Of a DNA stretch of 64,000 nt, positions 13,447 through 24,633 are shown in pieces; position 1 is the first letter of the stretch; every line of letters starts with the position of its first letter. This DNA comes from Celoporthe dispersa (Eukaryota > Ascomycota > Sordariomycetes > Diaporthales > Cryphonectriaceae). The stretch covers positions 682,501 through 746,500 of the forward strand of contig WAID01000015.1 in NCBI GenBank assembly GCA_016584495.1, read 5' to 3'. The position numbers and the translations under genes are program-made. The notes below the pieces were generated by a model. That model was not told where the DNA came from and made no database searches. It saw only the letters and a list, made by a program, of their open reading frames with translations.

Positions 13447-14592
13447 ATGAACCTCAGGATGGCCCCCCTGCCCGGTACCGACCTCCCCAGGCTCGTCATC
13501 TACTTCCAGTCCCACCACAAGCCCGACGGCAGCCCCGTCTCCCTCCTGCCCCTCATCCAGCAGCCGGGCGTCCGCCTCACCCACCTCAACATCGCCGCCT
13601 TCCACATCAACCGCAAGCCCGACCCGTCCCGGATCATCACGCTCAACGACCACGTGCCAGGCCACCCGTCCTTCGCCACGCTGTGGGCCGAGGCCCGCAT
13701 CCTGCAGGCCGCGGGCGTCAAGGTCATGGGCATGCTGGGCGGCGCGGCCAAGGGCGCCTTCGCCAAGGACACCCTCGACAGCGACGACGAGGCCACCTTT
13801 GAGAGGTACTACGGCGCCCTGCACGACATGGTGCGGGAGCGCGGGCTGGACGGGCTCGACCTGGACGTCGAGGAGCCCTTCAGCCTGGCCGGGATCGTGC
13901 GGCTGATCGACCGCCTGCGGGCCGACTTTGGGAAGGACTTCATCATCAGCCTGGCGCCCGTCGCGCCGGCCCTGCTGGACGTGCGCCGGAACCTGAGCGG
14001 GTTCGACTACGAGGCGCTCGAGGTCATGAGGGGGAGGGACATTGCGTTTTACAACTGCCAGTTCTGTAGGTGTTTGGCCTCGCCCCCTTGCTCACTCCTC
14101 CTCCGCCCCTCCGCCCTCTGCTGACGGCGGTGCCCAGACTGTGGGTGGGGGGACTGCAGCAACCCCATCCTCTACGAGATGATGCTCATGAAGGGCTGGG
14201 ACCCGGCCAAGGTGGTGGTCGGCCTCGTGACGAACCCGGCCAACGGCTCCGGCTTCATCCCCTTCGACGTCCTGGCCACCGTGGTCCCGCTGATGGTGGG
14301 CCAGCACAAGCGCTTCGGCGGCATCATGGGCTGGGAGTACTTCAACAGCCTGCCGGGCGGGCGCGAGAGGCCGTGGGAGTGGGCCCAGTACATGACGCGG
14401 ATCATGAGGGCGGACCGCACCACCGCGCCCGAGGTGGTCATGCCCGTGGGGAGGATCGAGGTGCCGCCGCCCCCGCCTGCTGAGGCGCAGAGGAAGCAGC
14501 TGGTCGAGGCGGACGCGGATGAGGATGGGAGGGAGGCACCGGTGCCGGATGCTTTCGAGTATCACTCGGACGGCCTTGGGGAGGAGGAGTGA
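13447..14592 (+). CDS. GH18 family glycosidase (chitinase/endo-beta-N-acetylglucosaminidase-like)
   Basis: A single-domain GH18 barrel of 357 aa. The family signature DxxDxDxE is present as DGLDLDVEE at about residues 136-144, with the catalytic Glu in place. An upstream strand ending in VMGMLGG and a downstream strand IISLAPVAPALL complete the typical barrel order. One intron (14066-14137, donor GTAGGT, acceptor CCCAG) joins FYNCQF to YCGWGDCSNP, and the frame closes exactly. There is no N-terminal signal peptide, so a cytosolic or non-classically exported enzyme acting on chitin or N-glycan GlcNAc-GlcNAc bonds is likely. This fits fungal endo-H-like GH18 proteins better than secreted chitinases. 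The acidic, proline-rich C-terminal tail looks disordered. Start: first ATG in frame, with MAPLP five codons later as an alternative. Confidence 0.87.
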
Positions 14593-14851
14593 AAGAGAAG
14601 AAGAAGAAAAGAAAAAAAAAGGGGGGGGGCGGGGTGGATTAGACAGGGTAAAAGCGGCAGAAACAGGCGCATGCGAGCATTTTGCTCATCTCCACGGCGT
14701 CCTCGACGGGATAGACGAGGCCATCTTACTACAGGACGGTCTAGAGAGGGACAAAGAAAGCATCGGCGGCTCGTATTCACAAATTAAATGGCTGCGTCGG
14801 CAGCCGAGTCGGAATGGAATGCATACAATAGACGGTGGATTGGTTTTCGGG

Positions 14852-14944
14852 ACACACCCACACACACACACACACACACATTTTTTGGAACTATTGGGCT
14901 TCAAGGGTGTCGATCTCGTATGTGTGTGTGTGTGTGTGTGTGTG
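14852..14944. repeat. Inverted (CA)n ... (TG)n microsatellite pair
   Basis: A CA tract (14852-14880) and a TG tract (14919-14944) are separated by about 38 bp. They are reverse complements, so a transcript or single strand could form a hairpin of about 24 bp. Confidence 0.9.
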
Positions 14945-15880
14945 CTAGAGAAGACGTAGCTGAACAGAAGCGGCCACGGATGAACACGAGCCTACCCGAC
15001 GTCCCATATCGAGCCTGAAGCTGCCCCCATCGTATGTTCCCCCCTCCCCCTTCCCCTCCCCAAGAGTGGCGTCGCCGTCATTTCCCCGGCTGTCCCAAGA
15101 AGACCCCGACGGGGACAGCCCACCACCAGGCAGAAGAGACCCCCCGGGTGCTTCTGGCGGACCGACCAGCTCTCCTTCAGGCGCGTCAGCAGGTAATAGT
15201 CTGAAAGTCTGCCTGGGGCGGAGCAGCCGGGGTATTATTTCGTTCAGTATTGACCGACACTGGCACATTGAGAACTAATTCCGACAGAAGAAAGGAAAAA
15301 GAAAGACGAAAGGAAGGAAGGAAAAAAAAAAATAAGCGGGGAGGGGAGGTTCTCCCTGTCCTGTACTACATAATCACTCAAGCCTCGGATCGGGGTGGCT
15401 TGACGAATATTTGGTGCATAGCCTTCCTGGTAACGCGAGGTGGTCGGGGAAACAGGTCGCCCTCGAGAGGGGGGGGGGATTGGCCTTGGCCTGGGCTGCC
15501 CTGACCCCTCCCGGCATACGAGGGACACACGACGGCGCAAGCCCCTCAGCACTGTAATCCGGGATAGGGAGGGGGAGGATGGTTTGGATGCACAGGAAGG
15601 AGGACGGCCGGGCTGGGTCGGGTAGTTTGACAGGTTTTGGCCCCCCCTCTTGTGTTGAGTTGGCTGCCTTGTGCGGAAAAAGCCCCCCCAATCGAGGCAC
15701 GCAAGAAAAAAAAACATTGGACGAACGTGCTTTACCCCTGGCAGGAATGCCATGTGGGAGGAATACGACTGTACAGTACCGGCTCTGGGGGGAGCTTGGG
15801 AGGTCTTGGGGTGTTGCACTAGTTACCTTACTGGAGTGTCCACCCAGGAACGGCACCCGACGTGCAGATTGCATAGACAT

Positions 15881-15904
15881 GTGTGTGTGTGTGTGTGTGT
15901 GTGT
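15881..15904. repeat. (GT)n microsatellite
   Basis: Twelve or so tandem GT dinucleotides. Confidence 0.9.
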
Positions 15905-17149
15905 GCTCTCGGAGCTGTACAGGTTTGGAAAACTCATAATGACACACGCCTGTGGGCGAGGAGCCAATCACTGACAAGAGCTGCTAATCATGATGATAAT
16001 AATAAAAACACCGGTGTGAAGGAACAGATCTCGCAAGGGCTTTTCTTACTCTGTCTCGCATGCACCGTCCGAGGACGTGCTCCCCTTCATGACCAAGCTG
16101 TTTAGTAACGAGGCGCGAACGACAAGCTATGATGCAACCGAATTGTGAGAAATGACTCTTCTCGGTATGGAAATTCCGGCGGTGTGAGATGTTCACACTG
16201 CAGATGGGACATTCTGCGTGGACGTGGGGGTTTCAGGATGGCTGGGGAAGGGGGTACTTTCTCTTCTTCCTTTTTTAAACCTTTGTGTTTTTTTTCTTTC
16301 TCTCTCCTTCTTTTCTTTTCTATTCTTTCTCCTTCGAGAAGGCTCTCGTCATACGGGAACTAAGCAGCCTGATGGTTGGCTGTGGCTGTGTCCTGGCCTC
16401 GTGCGTTCATAGTAATAAAAAGAGAGAGAGAGAGATCCCAGCCCATAACGAGATGAGGCGTTTTGATGACTGTACCACCATATTTTCAGGTACTCGGTGA
16501 GGATCGCCGACCAGTGAGATTGTTTTGGCAGCCGCTGCATGGTTGGAAGGCATTAGCGCAGTAACGTCACTTGGCTTGGAGAGACAGAGAGAGAGAAAAC
16601 AAAGGCCGACGTCTGGCCTGGTCCGAGTTGTGCCGTCCAAGTTGCTGTACAATGAGACAGGAACGAGATTGCCTCCTGCAGAGCCTCAATACGGAAGCTG
16701 TCACACCGGTTCGCCAGCCCTGAGGACTCGAGGCCTGACCCGAGCCGATGACATGCAGCCAGCCCCTGACCCCGTGCGTACACAGCTCTCCTAACACACC
16801 CTCCACTCACACACACACACACACACTCTCTCACCCACACACACAGTCACCATAGTCCGAAGGGGACAATATGAAGAACGATAATGATCTGATCCTTCTT
16901 CCCGCGGTGGATGCGGGCGTTCCTGGGAGATCTTGCTAAGGAAAAGGGAGGGGGGAAGGGGAGGGGGCCAGCCCCAGGCACAGGCACAGGCACAGGCGCT
17001 CGTTCCTCCGTAGGGCTGCATCTCTGCTGCAGGCCGTCGTCGTACGAGGTTACGAGCGCGGAAGAGCGCTGAGTGTGACGTACACCACAGCAGAAGAGGG
17101 TGGGAAACACGACAGCAGATGGCGCGGGATTGGTCAGGGTCTCGTCTGA

Positions 17150-17194
17150 AAAAATAAATAAAAAAATAAATAAAAAAAAATAAAAATAAAAACA
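17150..17194. repeat. AATAAA-type A-rich low-complexity tract
   Basis: Alternating A-runs and single T residues over about 45 bp, within the gene desert. Confidence 0.85.
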
Positions 17195-18172
17195 CCAAAA
17201 AACCTTTGCTTCGCTTGACGACATGTCGCTGATGTTTACAATCTTGCGGTGAAGGGGTTGGGTTTTGGTGAGCGGGAAGAAGAGGGCTCTTGTTGAATGC
17301 ATGCACGTCTGCTGCACATAAGAAAAAGGACAAAAAAAAAAAGAAGTAAAAGAGAGAGAGAGAGGGAAAGGAAAAAAAAAAAAAGAAGGAAAAAAAGGGC
17401 GCAGCACACCAGCCTGCATGGCCCTGGCGTAAGCGAGTACCGCAGTGTACGGCGTAAGGATGAGACACTCTCAAGGCAACAAGCAGGAAGAAGAAACTTT
17501 TAACAACCAAACAAAACAAACCAAAAAAAAAAAAAAGGAGCCGTGGGAGATCAGTAACCAAACAAGTCTTTCCTGAACGGAACCACCCGGCACCGTCAGA
17601 TCTAAACAGGGCGGTTGTATGTAATAAGACGTAGACCGGCGGCGAGGCCGTGATCTGCAACGCACGTCGTCTGTCGTACTAGTTTATTATTATGATTATT
17701 ATTACTGACTTAGTTGTGTTCTCTCTCTCTCTCTCTATCTCTCTGTCTTTGTGCAGGGCCCCATGGCATGGCACATGCACACCTGGTGACTCTTTTTTCT
17801 TTCTTTCTTTCTTCCCTTGTCTTTCGGCGGTGACTGATTTCTGACGTGCATGACGGCGGGTGGCTTGGATATTTACGGCTTCCTGTCTGGGAAGATCCTG
17901 ATGACAAAATCGCACACCCTGCCTGCGCGTGGCTTAGATAATGTACCTGTTGTGGTGCTAGCAGTACTGCATTTTCTCGTAGGAGCGGTGTTTTGCTGCA
18001 GCGCCGATCAGCCAGGCATGAATGGAGACCGCTCCTCCACCCCCCCCCCGGATGTCTCGGTGCGATGGTCGCCCCCTTCCGCCCTCCCACGCTATATGGA
18101 AATTTGAGAAAGAGCGTGGACGAGCGAGCCTACCCGGAGCTCGCGAGAGCCGTCAGCAAGAGGAGAGGGAGG

Positions 18173-18204
18173 GAGAGGGAGAGAGAGAGAGAGAGAGAGA
18201 GAGA
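18173..18204. repeat. (GA)n microsatellite
   Basis: Imperfect GA/GGGAGA tract with more than ten GA units. Confidence 0.88.
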
Positions 18205-19417
18205 CAGAAGCCCCCTGTGTCTTGGCCGGTCAGGGGCGCCGAGGACTCAAGTCGACTGGATATGACACAGAGAGAGCCAGCCTGTATGCAGCCTGTCTTG
18301 TCCGGACTACTCCCTCTCTACTATGGTAATCATCACGAAGGAGCTGTAACGATCCTCCTTGTACTGATCCCGGGCCGATGCAACGGCAGCCCTATTGCGA
18401 CCCACCCAGCTGGATAATGTATGCCACAGGTAATCTCGAAACAGAATCCTCTCGAGCAGCTTGGGCCCTGTAAATGTGCGCTCACTGGCCCGGGCACTCA
18501 GCACGAGGGAAACAGAGACACCATGATTTACCAGCCTGCAGCAGCGCGCCCAGGGGTGGAGCCTAGGTGCCTAAGACAGGGTAGGGGAGGGTGGCTCTTC
18601 TCCTCCTCCTCCCCTCCCCCCCCCCCCTTCTTCTGGGGCCACACCCTCAGCCCTACGCACCGACGATCCTGTATCGTGTGTGGCACGCACCCGAGGGTGA
18701 GACGGACGGGCAAGCTCGCATTTCGAACCACCACAACACACCGGCCCCAATTTTAGAAAGAACAGAAGGAGAGCTGGGCGTGGTGGGAACTCTTACCACG
18801 CAGCTAGGGCTCCATTCCGCTGTCTTACCAAAGCGCTCGTCCAAGTGCCGCTTTCCTGGTAACCCACCCTTTCCAACCCCCCCTGGCTGCCTGACTGCGA
18901 TCACAAGCGCACCTTGCTTTGTCAACGCCCGTGGGGGGAGAGAGCGTTTTGGCCCCAATGGGATCCCGGAACGTGCGTCTGATACCACATGGCGAGCAAG
19001 GGTGGCATTCTCTTTTTTTTTCTCTTCCTCCTGCCTACCTCCCTCCTCCACCACCACTGCTACTGCCACTACTCCCACGGCAACACGGCTGCTGGCCCAG
19101 GCCTCGGCGTTAGGATGGCTCATACCCTTGAATCCTTAGCATGTCATGGAGGGGGGCTGCTGGGAGGCTGAGTGTCTGCCTGAGCCTGTGGCCCATAGCG
19201 TGTGAGTCAACAGACCGGTTCCCGTAAGAATGCATGTACGTATTGCGAGTTCCGCGCCTTGGGATTGGCGTTGGTCGGAAGCGAGGAGGATGAGGCTGAC
19301 ATCTCCCGGGCTGGAACGGTACCGTAGACGACACAGCCAGCCGTAGAGCGTGAACTACCACCAGGCACCTAGGTGCTAATATGACTTCACACAAGAACCC
19401 TCTTCCTCTCCTCCAGG

Positions 19418-19424
19418 TATATAA
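19418..19424 (+). promoter_or_regulatory. TATA box of the small repeat-protein gene
   Basis: TATATAA lies 197 bp upstream of the ATG at 19615. The stretch between them is C/A-rich and stop-tolerant, as expected of a fungal 5' UTR. This supports 19615 rather than the in-frame ATG at 19381, which lies upstream of the TATA box. Confidence 0.6.
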
Positions 19425-19614
19425 GGCCAGCACCCCTCCTGCCTTGATTTCCAGTCCTCCCATCTCATCATCATCATCATCACCAACAGCCTCGACAGCC
19501 AAGAAAGCTAGAACAGCAAGTCACCCCCAAACCACTACTACCTCACACCCACACCTGAACGCCACCCTTACAAAAACAACACCACCACCACCATCACCAC
19601 CCAAACAAGTCACA

Positions 19615-19863
19615 ATGGCCGTCTACAGCACCAGCTTTGTCACCGAGCGCCCCATGCTCTACGGACGCAGCGGCTACAACAACAAGCCCAGCGGTGGAGA
19701 CGATGACGACTCCAACAAGAACCAGGGCCGGAGCGGTTACAACTCCAAGCCCAACGGCGGCGACGATGACGAGGACAAGAACCGCGGCCGGAGTGGGTAC
19801 AACTCCAAGCCCGACGGCTCCGACGACTCCAAGGACAAGAAGAGGTCCCTCGACTTCGCCTGA
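19615..19863 (+). CDS. Small acidic three-repeat protein, unknown function
   Basis: An 82-aa protein that I do not recognise. After a 16-residue leader (MAVYSTSFVTERPMLY) it consists of three tandem units of 20-21 residues that share GRSGYN-x-KP-x-G followed by an Asp-rich stretch and a Lys/Asn/Arg end (NKNQ, DKNR, DKKR), then SLDFA. There is no signal peptide, no Cys and no membrane segment. The start has a good context (CACAATGGCC) and sits under a TATA box. The protein is predicted to be fully disordered and hydrophilic. It could be a stress- or conidiation-type small protein. Repeat-type peptide precursors also look like this, but those normally have a secretion signal. Function unknown. 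Confidence 0.62.
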   Translation: MAVYSTSFVTERPMLYGRSGYNNKPSGGDDDDSNKNQGRSGYNSKPNGGDDDEDKNRGRSGYNSKPDGSDDSKDKKRSLDFA

Positions 19864-20366
19864 GCCCCATCGCCCTACACAACCTGGACAGAGACATGTC
19901 TTCCATGGCGGCTGATCCACCAACCGCCCTGTGTCGGCTCTCCGGCACGAGGGTCTTCTTTGTACCAACATACCCAATTTAGAGATAGAAAGCTCAGGCT
20001 AGACCCGGCGTTTTGGTTGTCACCCTCACCGTCTTCCCCACACAAAAGCCCGACCGGCGACGGTCGGGGGCCCTAAATACCGACACAACCCCCCCCCCCC
20101 TTGTCACTACACTTGTCTTTTCTGGAGCATTGGGAACGGAGAGGAAACAGTGGGAACAGGTTTAGACGAGCTTGCGGCTGCAAAGCCATAGACAAGACCA
20201 TGTACGATTACAACTTTCTATGAATAGAAGGAGAGGCGGGGTCGACGGGTGGAGTTGGGTGGTAATGATGATCCACATTACTTTCTCTACCGAGAGATCA
20301 GAGGCGTAGGGCTGAGGACTGGGATGAGAGATAGATCAGCTCATAGCAATACTCCTGAACATGACC
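19864..20366. other. Convergent 3' intergenic region
   Basis: A 503-bp spacer between the stop of the small repeat-protein gene (+) and the stop of MSS1 (-). It contains a C-run at 20089-20100. No gene seen. Confidence 0.6.
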
Positions 20367-22262
20367 TCATTTTCCTACACAGAACCTGCAGTCCACTTTT
20401 TGTTAGTCCTCCTCGCTTCGTTAAAGATTTTTGGGGGCCAAGGCGTAATAATACTTCTCAAAGATCACCCCCAGAACCTCCTCCACGTCACCGGCGGCCC
20501 CTCGGCCGGTGATCCGTGCGAGGCAGTCGCCTGCACAGCGGAGGTGCTCGGCTGCCAGCACAATATCTGGTCCATCACCTACGCCCTCGCCTTCCGCAGC
20601 CTCTTCTGCGCCCGTGGCTTCCCTCATAAAACTCTCGAGGTGCTCCCTGCACCGCGCCAGCAGCTGCCGCTGCCTCTCCGTGCCGCCTAGCAGCTCCTGC
20701 ATATCCTCGGGGAGGGAGGTCAGCCTCCCGAACGAGCAGATAAGCTTTTGTGTCAGGTGGTGGATACCACCGGGGTCCTTTTGTGCCGACATAGGTGACG
20801 CCGCGGCTGCCTTGCAAGAGATTGTGATGGGAGTATCCGCTCCTGGGATCCTGTCCAGGACAGGGGACCTGAACCCGCTCAGGAGGTCGTCCAGGGCCGA
20901 CTGGTCGACAGAGTCGCATTTGTTCACGACGACGATGCGCTGTCCCGCTCTCGCAGCCAGCTCCAGCGTCTCGGCGTCGTAGTGGACAAAGGCGACGCCG
21001 GTGTCATCTTGCTCGACAGAAGCCAGGACGATCGTCACATCGGAACTCAGAGCCTTGAGCCTTGCCCTCCTGATGCCCTCCTCCTCGATGGTGCTGATGG
21101 CGGCGTCATCCTCCAGAGCACGGGTCCTGATGCCGGCCGTATCAGCAAAGGTGCACAGGTAGCCTCCAATGTCTAGGCTGGCCTCGACAATATCTCTCGT
21201 CGTGCCAGCCTCGCGAGACACTATCGATGCCTCGCGGCCCACGATGAGGTTCATCAGTGAGCTCTTGCCCACGTTCGGCGGGCCCAGCAGCGCGATCCTA
21301 ATGCCGTTCTTGAGAAGCTCGGTCCTCTGGCCCGCGAGCTCATGCCGGCCTATCGACGCCAGGATGTGTTGCACCAGGGCTGTGACATTTTGCAGGAGCT
21401 CGCGGGGCGACTCGTCAAAGTGCTGGTCTTCAGAGAAGTCGATCAGCGCCTCGATCTCGCCGCGTGCGAGGAGCAGATCCGAGCGCCAGCCATCGTACGT
21501 CTGGCCCCTGAGCCCGGAGTTTCCACGGACAGCTGCGCGTCGCTGCTGTTCTGTCTCCGCGGCCAGGACGTCGCTCAGGGATTCCACCTGAGACAGGTCC
21601 AGCCGGTCGTTGAGAAAGGCGCGCTTGGTGAATTCACCTGGCTCGGCGTAGCGGATGGGCTGCAGCCCAGCGGCACTTGCACACCGCGGTATGGCGCCCA
21701 ACACGGCCTTGACGGTGGCAGGACCGCCGTGGACGTGCAGCTCCAAAACATCCTCGCCCGTGACCGTCTTGGGAGCCGGGAGATACAGGGCCACAGCCTC
21801 AGAATCCAGGATGTGGGTCTCGTCCGGCCGCTCAGGATCGTAGAGCGTCCTCACCGCCGCATATCTTGGCTTCGGGAGTTGCCTCCCGGGGCAGAGGCTC
21901 TTGTATACATTTTGACACGCGGGGCCTGACACGCGGATGACAGCGATGCCAGCCCTGCCCTGCGCAGACGACAAGGCGTATATGGTGTCGTGCTTGGAGG
22001 GCCCGGTCATCACATCGAGGCCGTGCCTGCTCTGTCCATGGTGAAAAGCTGAGATCTGCGCAGGCCTCAAGACACCCGCGTAGCCATTTCGTCTCCCAGA
22101 CACCGTAAGCCGCGGACTAGATGCCACGACCTTCCGCGCAAGTATTGGTACGGTTGAGGTGACGTCTTGTGAGAATTGTCGAGCTCGAAACGCCGTCCGA
22201 GCACTCCAGGACATTGACGGCTCGTACGTGTCGATTGAAACTCCGCGAGATCTCCTGTACAC
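20367..22262 (-). CDS. MSS1: MSS1/MnmE (GTPBP3) mitochondrial tRNA-modifying GTPase
   Basis: MnmE-family enzymes, with MTO1/GidA, install the 5-carboxymethylaminomethyl-type modification at U34 of mitochondrial tRNAs. The protein has a mitochondrial presequence-like N-terminus, then the folate-binding N-domain (DTIYALSSAQGRAGIAVIRV near residue 93), the FTKRAF motif, and an inserted G domain with G1 GPPNVGKSS (about 325), G3 DTAG (about 372) and G4 NKCD (about 447). A 69-nt intron (20386-20454) with a GGACTAAC branch site separates the body from a 19-nt last exon (20367-20385). That exon supplies FCVGK-stop, the conserved C-terminal catalytic Cys motif. Unspliced reading would give a wrong tail (YYYALAPKNL). 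Total 608 aa. Start: Met1 at 22262; Met17 (22214) begins a more typical presequence and is an alternative. Confidence 0.96.
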
Positions 22263-22597
22263 GTGTATCCTCCTTGGCAGAGTATCGTCCAGGCAGAAAT
22301 CTGTTTCGATGAAGAAGCGAAATATGTACTATGGAGAGCAAGTCTCGGGCGTTATGCAAAGCAGTAGTGGTACTGACACCGGTAGTGGTAAATAACCTGC
22401 CGTGCTCCACTCAAAATGACCGCTGCGAATCGCAGCACAGGGATTTGCAGGTGGGCGTGACGGGCTGCGCTATCGATAACAATTCCTCTGGAGACAGGGG
22501 TCTGAAGATTTTATTTTTTGGATGAGAACTTCGGCAGCCCGTCCCGCCCTCTCTTCTGCAAGAACACCTTTTGCCAGATTCGCAACTCTTGCCCACG
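22263..22597. promoter_or_regulatory. Divergent promoter region between MSS1 and MAK16
   Basis: The 335 bp between the two start codons must carry both promoters. No clear TATA box is seen. This is a shared control region by position only. Confidence 0.5.
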
Positions 22598-23861
22598 ATG
22601 GCTTCCGACGAGATCGTCTGGTATGTATTGCGTACAGAGATCCTCGTACCAAAATCTCTCAGCTGACGATTTTTAGGCAATACATCAATCAGAACTTCTG
22701 CGCATTCAAAATACGGTTCGCATCGAGCCCTTGCCCTTGATCCTGCGACCGTGGCTGACAGCGACTCACCTGAAGGACACCCAACAACCAGAAGCAGACC
22801 AACTTCTGCAGGAACGAGTACAATGTGTATGTCTGGCCGGGAGGAGGTTCATGATGAGAATGTGCGCGGGCTGACTTGGGATCTTCAGCACCGGTCTCTG
22901 CAATCGGCAGTCCTGCCCGCTGGCCAACAGCAGATATGCCTCCGTCCGTCCGCACCCCGAGAAGCCAAATGTCCTCTACCTCTACATGAAGACAGTCGAG
23001 CGTGCGCACCTGCCGAACCGCATGTGGGAGAAAATAAAGTTGCCATCGAACTACCAGAAGGCACTGGCGATGATTGACGAGAAGTTGATGTACGCGCTAT
23101 GGTCTCGGCCCTCCCATCCTGCATAGCCACTTCGTACTGACGCTGGATGCTACAACAGGTACTGGCCAGAATTTCTCAAGCACAAGGCAAAGCAACGACT
23201 TACCCGCCTTACCCAAGTCGCGATCCGCATGCGGAAGATAGCCGCCGAGGAGGACCGCCTCGGCGAGAAGCTCGTGCCCAAGCTGGCGCCCAAGGTGAAA
23301 CACCGAGAGGAGGCGCGCGAGCGGAAGGCCGAGGCTGCGGCCAAGCTGGAGCGTACGATCGAGAGAGAGCTGCTCGAGAGACTACGACAGGGCGCCTACG
23401 GTGACCAGCCCCTCAACGTGTCGCAGAAGATCTGGGAGAAGGTGCTCAACGGCTTGGAGAAGGAGGGCCAGGGCGTGCGCGACAAGGACCTGGACGAGGG
23501 TATCGAGGATGAGGATGAGGAGGACGAGTTTGAGAAGGAGCTTGAGGAGGAGGAGGAAGACGATGAGCTGGAGGGCAATGTCGAGTATGTCAGTGACCTC
23601 GAGGAGAGCGAAGATGACATTGCCGACATAGAGGACTGGATGGCTAGCGAAGAGGATGATGACGACGAAGAGGACGACGAGGAGGAAGACGACAGCGAGG
23701 AAGACAGCGAGGAGGAGGCTACGACCAAGAAGGGCGGCAAGGCGAAGACCGGCGACAAGCGGAAGAGAGGCCGTGTCGTGCGGATGAAGGGCCGGAAGAA
23801 GATAGAGCGCGAGATCGAGGAGGAGCCGGCCAGGGAGAAACTGGTCGTGTCGGACTGGTAG
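22598..23861 (+). CDS. MAK16: MAK16 60S ribosome-biogenesis protein
   Basis: MAK16 is an essential nucleolar factor for pre-60S (27S pre-rRNA) maturation. The five-exon model is 22598-22620, 22677-22715, 22776-22826, 22889-23089 and 23159-23861. It closes in frame at 338 aa. Spliced exons read MASDEIVWQYINQNFCAFK, then FCRNEYNVTGLCNRQSCPLA (the family Cys cluster), YLYMKTVERAHLPNRMWEKI, YWPEFLKHKAKQRLTRLTQV and APKVKHREEARERKAEAAA. The C-terminal half is a long Asp/Glu tract (about residues 220-300), then a basic end, as in other fungal MAK16 proteins. Introns of 56-69 nt carry CTGAC or similar branch sites; intron 2 has a less usual GTTCGC donor. The first exon is only 23 nt. Confidence 0.96.
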
Positions 23862-24633
23862 GGTGGGATGGCCACCTGCCTGTTGACCGGGGGCGGCGAG
23901 GCGTTGGTTGTAGGTGGGCGCATCTAAAAAGGAAGAATTATGGGCATTATTTTGTCGCCCGGAGTAATGAAGCAACCACACTGTCTTATGGATACCAACT
24001 CGTATCTAACCGGGCAGAGCATATCGAATGAGCGAGCCAGCGTCACAAGTTGTCCGTGATTGTGCTGTAGTCTAATTTCTTGTTTCGGCGGTGTGTCCCT
24101 GGTTTGTATTTCAGGGGCCCGGCTTGCCAACCCCAAGCTCCATTTTCGGGTGGAGGGGTCACTGCTTGGGCGGTCCGCCGCTTTCAACCTGACACAGACA
24201 AAAGAGTCCAACATCGGCTCCGATGCCTGACCTCCCTTTAAACTTGGTTTCTGCTCACTTTCCAGCCCACCTCACAACAACAACTACAGCCACCACCTGG
24301 TCCACGAACCCTCAGAGTAGACTTTACTTCCTCCTTCGATGCGATTACACCGGACGACTACATCCGACAGAGACCCTCCCCCGAGCTCTCGAGCGAGCTG
24401 CCCGATCGAATCGCCCAACCGGGCCAAGTCACTGCCGACCGCTCCCACTGATCATCCGAAGGCGACGAAACGAGACCTGAAGCACGGCCGCGACCGCGGT
24501 CTTGAAGCCCATAGATCGCTGCACGACATACTCGCCGCCCTGCCGCCTGCCGATTGTCGCTAGACACCACATACAACAAAGAAAACACCATCATACGAAC
24601 ACCTACATTACGTTCTGACACGACGCACCCACC
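23862..24633. other. Intergenic, MAK16 3' end and MSO1 5' region
   Basis: About 770 bp without a supported gene. The last 150 bp before the MSO1 ATG are C/A-rich, as expected of a 5' UTR. Confidence 0.55.

Larger units (their letters stand above)
14593..19417. other. Gene desert rich in simple repeats
   Basis: About 4.8 kb with no coding region I can support. It holds many microsatellites (CA, GT, GA, CT, AATAAA-like) and polypyrimidine or polypurine runs. Open frames here are low-complexity artefacts. Confidence 0.55.

Noticed and set aside
16791..17660. 289-codon minus-strand frame
   Set aside because: Composed of Phe/Leu/Ser from poly-purine repeats; no recognisable protein.
19381..19614. 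In-frame upstream extension of the small repeat protein from the ATG at 19381
   Set aside because: This ATG is upstream of the TATA box, and the extension is a Ser/Thr/Pro low-complexity run typical of translated leader DNA.
23382..23981. Minus-strand frame rich in Leu/Val or Ser opposite MAK16
   Set aside because: Artefact of the GAG/GAC acidic tract of MAK16.
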